Shown here one piece after another: positions 61,901 through 64,000 of a stretch of 64,000 nt of DNA. A model generated the notes under the pieces. It saw only the letters and a list, made by a program, of their open reading frames with translations, was not told where the DNA came from and searched no databases. Position numbers and translations under genes: made by a program. The stretch comes from Chthonobacter rhizosphaerae. Its GTDB lineage: Bacteria; Pseudomonadota; Alphaproteobacteria; Rhizobiales; Pleomorphomonadaceae. The stretch is from NCBI RefSeq assembly GCF_013839525.1, contig NZ_JACDIS010000012.1, forward strand, positions 89,673 through 153,672. Reading direction: 5' to 3'. Within the stretch, counting starts at the first letter, position 1. Every line of letters starts with the position of its first letter.

Positions 61901-62413
61901 GGCCGTGGCCTCCTCGGCCACGGTGCGTCGGAGATCGACGAGCCGGCCGAGGCCCGGCGCGGCGGCGAGCAGCGCCTCGCCGAGGCTGCCCTCGCCCTTG
62001 GCGAGCGCCTCGGCGCCCTTGCGCAGGCGATCCTGGTCGAGCCCGAAGGCGTCAAGGAAGAGGGCGCGGTCCACCCGGCCGAGGAAGGGCACGAGGGCAT
62101 CGTCGGCGATCGGCGTGTCGCCGGTCTCGTCGCGGAGCGTCGCCTTGTTGCCCTTGCGGCGGCGGAAGGACAGGCGGCGGCCATCGCGGGTCTCCACCGT
62201 GGCGCCGACGCGCATGACGCCGTAGTCGTGCAGGAAGTCGAACCGGCTGCGCGTCTCGATGCCGTAGAAGGCGTCCACGAGGCCGGCGAGCGCGGACGAC
62301 TTGCCGGCCTCGTTGCGGCCGTGGACCACCACGAGCGGGCGGTCGGCCGGGAAGGGCAGGGTGCGGTCCGTGAACGGACCCCAGCGGTCGAGGTGGAGGG
62401 CGAGAAGGCGCAT
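58925..62413 (-). CDS. AAA ATPase with long coiled coils, YhaN/SbcC-like
   Basis: ABC/SMC-type ATPase of 1162 residues. Walker A is HGRNEAGKSSALAGLVDAFY near residue 32. Roughly residues 170-1010 are Ala/Arg/Asp-rich heptad-like helices, a coiled-coil arm. The C-terminal lobe has the signature ALSEGTRDQLYLALRLA and Walker B FVGDDLFVTFDEGRT, then ILFTHHEHVARIA. No zinc-hook CxxC is visible in the middle, unlike Rad50/SbcC. With the phosphoesterase immediately upstream it should form an SbcCD-like nuclease complex. The start overlaps the partner's stop (TGATG). Confidence 0.9.
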   Translation of the reverse strand: MRLLALHLDRWGPFTDRTLPFPADRPLVVVHGRNEAGKSSALAGLVDAFYGIETRSRFDFLHDYGVMRVGATVETRDGRRLSFRRRKGNKATLRDETGDTPIADDALVPFLGRVDRALFLDAFGLDQDRLRKGAEALAKGEGSLGEALLAAAPGLGRLVDLRRTVAEEATAAFTERRSAGKPVYAAIDRYLDARRRVQDLSLTAESVARAKADLDAASARVADLDRDRRQVRTEEARHQRLARALPHLAALDRLAAERATMADAPDLDPGFGDALTAAEAERDRLATRRAVLLADREREAEALAVLSVDDTLIAAADRIRRLADGRRQREDASADLVDLQARIARLTDDLAGQARRLGLPDAEAVLQRRPTAAAIARVRDLAAARTSLDARASAAAEQAADAKARLAELDKARAAALALADPRSLRAGLDVLAGLDAALKLAATRRAGVASASARFAEAAEQAGVPADVRHVRGRRLPDRADVEDAHRATEAAARAVETATQRLADARARRAEADRMLAAAVASSEIPSLSAVAAARAGRQEAWAAVRAILFGERDASPSDRLAGARDLEAAIDAADALVDRRLSAADRAAVADRRREEAATAADQVAAAEADLAAAREAAAAVAARWADLLAATALPPALTPRQALVALDRHADLVLLADAVGAAEAEAASADADAGRLLASLDRLAADVGVAADRADPLGSLARARAEVTALEEAWAAARRRDEAIADAARQVEAGNETTARVARALADWQGQWATAVIAVGLPSSATPREAEAALDVWAEVPETESRLAEVRDRLARAERQAAAFDAAAEDLRLGVAPDLAADLRPADVAQRLSERLAAAERIADRRRIAERRVAEIDADLARADAESRSALDTLARLAAAAGQPPDADLRAVLRAAGAAAALNTRIADHRDALAREAGDDEATLRAALAGLDADSLAAALADTADRLARLDAAHEEAVAARAMAEKAYLDVIARDGAETAGQEAETALADLVDLAEEWRILQAANRLAGAVVEEFRRRHQNPVLTEASGYFARLTEGRYRGLAPDYDANGVARLLAVRADERRLGPDALSEGTRDQLYLALRLATLADHARRSEPLPFVGDDLFVTFDEGRTAAGLETLAAFGESAAQAILFTHHEHVARIAEDRLDGRAAVLRLDTA

Positions 62414-63630
62414 CAGGCTTCCAGGCGGGACCGGATGAGCGCCCGCGCGGCCGCGAGCACGGCGTCGGCGTCCGGCTCCAGCCGGCCGGCGGCGAGGGGC
62501 GGGAGCTTGGCCTTGAGGGTGGCCAGATCGGCGGCGATCTCCTCGGCGAGCGCCGGATCGGCGAGGGCCGCCGCGAAGGCCTCGTCGAGGTCGTCGAGCG
62601 CGAGCGCCGGGCCGGCGACCCGGCGCGGGCGCGTCTCCGTCTTGACGCGCTCCACCGCGATGGCGTCCGAGACGGCGGCGGCGACCGCCTGCAGTTCGGC
62701 GGCGAGGCGGTCCCGGTCGGCGAGCAGGCGGTCGTGAAGGCGGGTCTCGCCGACGAGGCGGATGCGCGCGGCGAGAGGCCGGCCGGCGGCGGCCGTCGCG
62801 GCGTCCTCCAGGCGGAGCCGGGCGCGGGCGTGGATGTCCTCCACGGTCTCGGCCCCGGAGGCGTCCACCTCCACGAGCGCCCAGCGGGCGGCGTCCACCG
62901 GCCGGTGCTCCACGGCGGCGACCCGGCCGTCGGTCACCGTCACCAGGGCGACGCTGCGCTCTCCCGCCTCGCGCACGTGCCGGCCCTGGATGTTGCCCGG
63001 ATAGACCACGAACGGATGCTGGTTCACCACCTCGCGGGTGTGGATGTGGCCGAGGCCCCAGTAGTCGTAGCCGAAGCGGGCGAGATCCGCGATGGCGCAG
63101 GGCGCATAGCCGGAGTGGTCGGGCCGGCCGTCGAGGGACGTGTGCAGGAGGCCGATGTTGAAGCGGCCGGGAGAGGCGACCGGATAGCGCGGGATCATGT
63201 TCTCGGTCACCACGCGGGTCTTGAAGCTCATGCCGTGGACGACGACGCCGAACTCGGGAAGGTCCACCGTTCCGGCCGCGTCGGCGCCGAGCCAGGCCAT
63301 GCCGTCCGGCAGGGGGAGGCTCCTGGTCATCACATGCTCGGCGTCGTGATTGCCGCGGATGATGACCGCGCGGATGCCCGCGCGCGCGAGGCGGGCGAGG
63401 CCGCGCACGAACACCTGGCCAGTGGCGTAGTCGGTCCAGTCCTGGTCAAACACGTCGCCCGCGATGACCACGAAGGCGACCTGCTCGTCGATGGCGAGGT
63501 CGACGAGGCTGTCGAAGGCGCGCCGCGACGCCCGGTCGAACAAGCCGGCGAGCTCCGGCGCGCGGGCCTTGAGGCCGGTGAGCGGGCTGCCGAGATGCAG
63601 GTCGGCGGTGTGCAGGAAGCGAAAGGCCAA
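62413..63630 (-). CDS. DNA repair metallophosphoesterase, YhaO/SbcD-like
   Basis: Calcineurin-like phosphoesterase of about 405 residues. The metal-binding motifs are FLHTADLHLGSPL, VIAGDVFDQDW, IIRGNHDAEH, GLLHTS and GLGHIHTREV. The start is taken as TTG at 63630, with GGAG seven bases upstream and homology beginning at once; the frame also reaches an ATG at 63684. It is the presumed nuclease subunit for the downstream ATPase. Confidence 0.9.
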   Translation of the reverse strand: MAFRFLHTADLHLGSPLTGLKARAPELAGLFDRASRRAFDSLVDLAIDEQVAFVVIAGDVFDQDWTDYATGQVFVRGLARLARAGIRAVIIRGNHDAEHVMTRSLPLPDGMAWLGADAAGTVDLPEFGVVVHGMSFKTRVVTENMIPRYPVASPGRFNIGLLHTSLDGRPDHSGYAPCAIADLARFGYDYWGLGHIHTREVVNQHPFVVYPGNIQGRHVREAGERSVALVTVTDGRVAAVEHRPVDAARWALVEVDASGAETVEDIHARARLRLEDAATAAAGRPLAARIRLVGETRLHDRLLADRDRLAAELQAVAAAVSDAIAVERVKTETRPRRVAGPALALDDLDEAFAAALADPALAEEIAADLATLKAKLPPLAAGRLEPDADAVLAAARALIRSRLEA

Positions 63631-63793
63631 GGCGGTCTCCGGAAGGGACGAGGAACGGGCCGGTCCAGAACGTTGCAAGAACAATCGACCGGTTGCGGCG
63701 CCCGGGTCAATGGTGTTGAGGGGGAGGGCGGCACGCCGGGGGCGGCCTTGCGGGACCTTGCCTGTGGATAACCGAATTTGGTGAAGAGGCTTG

Positions 63794-63822
63794 TTGACAC
63801 CCGGAGTCCGCCCGCTTATATC
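63794..63822 (+). promoter_or_regulatory. Strong promoter, probably of an rRNA operon starting beyond the window
   Basis: A perfect -35 TTGACA (63794-63799), a 17-base spacer and -10 TATATC (63817-63822) lie in a long non-coding leader. Together with TGTTCTTT at 63993 this resembles alphaproteobacterial rrn leaders. Confidence 0.6.
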
Positions 63823-63992
63823 CCGCTCATCGACGGCGGCGCTGGCGCGGAAACGCGGGGCGGCGCCGGGAAGACCGGGCCGGAAGGCGGCGGTTTTCCG
63901 GGATCCGGAGCCTTGGGCCCTTGGGCCGGGCGGTGTGTCGGCGAAGCCGACGCCATGGAGGATCCCGCCCTGAATTCATGTCGAATGTCAGG

Positions 63993-64000
63993 TGTTCTTT
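63993..64000 (+). promoter_or_regulatory. boxA-like antitermination motif at window edge
   Basis: TGTTCTTT resembles boxA and the TGTTCTTTGA stretch that precedes 16S rRNA genes in many Hyphomicrobiales. It lies about 165 bases after the predicted start of the upstream promoter and is cut by the window edge. Confidence 0.4.

Larger units (their letters stand above)
63631..64000. other. Right-edge intergenic region
   Basis: Open frames here have no similarity. The first half lies upstream of the yhaO-like gene. The second half carries a strong plus-strand promoter at 63794-63822 and a boxA-like motif at the extreme edge, described separately. Confidence 0.6.

Noticed and set aside
58991..62737. 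Open frame of 1248 codons on the plus strand
   Set aside because: It is antisense to the YhaO/YhaN-like genes, which have full motifs. Very high G/C content keeps the opposite strand open; the product is low-complexity.

Overview
The window looks like chromosomal DNA of a high-GC alphaproteobacterium of the order Hyphomicrobiales. The evidence is the rhizobial type of rhamnose locus (DeoR regulator, ABC importer, fused aldolase/dehydrogenase RhaD), a NasT/NasS-controlled nitrate operon, an Ohr/OhrR pair and a Fae homologue next to folD. Fae homologues are typical of methylotroph-related lineages. The genus cannot be named from the sequence alone. Most of the window is tightly packed metabolic operons. 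I see no prophage, insertion sequence, CRISPR array or tRNA.

Layout. (1) 1-9562: L-rhamnose locus, with rhaR-rhaS-rhaT-rhaP-rhaQ on the minus strand and rhaD-rhaI divergent from it. (2) 9598-14037: a small exported protein, a HerA-like ATPase and a chemotaxis receptor. (3) 14067-21578: a DEAD-box RNA helicase; a Kef-type antiporter with its quinone-reductase-like partner; divergent ohrR/ohr; and a membrane-anchored Pro/Ala-rich protein. (4) 21660-33504: a hexuronate/pectin regulon. It holds kdgF-kduD-kduI, a GntR/FCD regulator, uxaA, a fructuronate/tagaturonate reductase, a three-part TRAP transporter, uxaC and kdgK. Products converge on 2-keto-3-deoxygluconate and its 6-phosphate. (5) 33605-46961: nitrate assimilation, with nasT, nasS, an NtrC/sigma-54 type promoter, a structured antitermination leader, nrtABC, nirBD, nasA and cysG. 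(6) 47118-51808: an AstE/AspA-family hydrolase with an amino-acid ABC importer that lacks a local ATPase, and a LysR regulator. (7) 52090-58909: an MHS-type transporter, a 950-bp gene-poor stretch, folD and a Fae paralogue, a flavoprotein, arfB and a GFA protein. (8) 58925-63630: a YhaO/YhaN (SbcD/SbcC-like) pair. (9) The right edge has a strong promoter followed by a boxA-like motif, suggesting that an rRNA operon begins just outside.

Genes in a pathway share control. The GntR regulator probably acts at similar 15-bp sites upstream of kduI and between uxaC and kdgK. The nitrate genes combine general nitrogen control (sigma-54, a near-NtrC box) with nitrate-responsive antitermination by NasS/NasT.

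The most interesting non-coding structure lies between genes of the same operon. A G/C-tract palindrome occurs six times, five of them as 61-bp tandem repeats between nrtA and nrtB. A separate family of composite inverted repeats is dispersed through the window. Every transporter operon has stem-loops just after its binding-protein gene. The most interesting protein is the Fae paralogue, which appears to carry Met where canonical Fae has its catalytic His.
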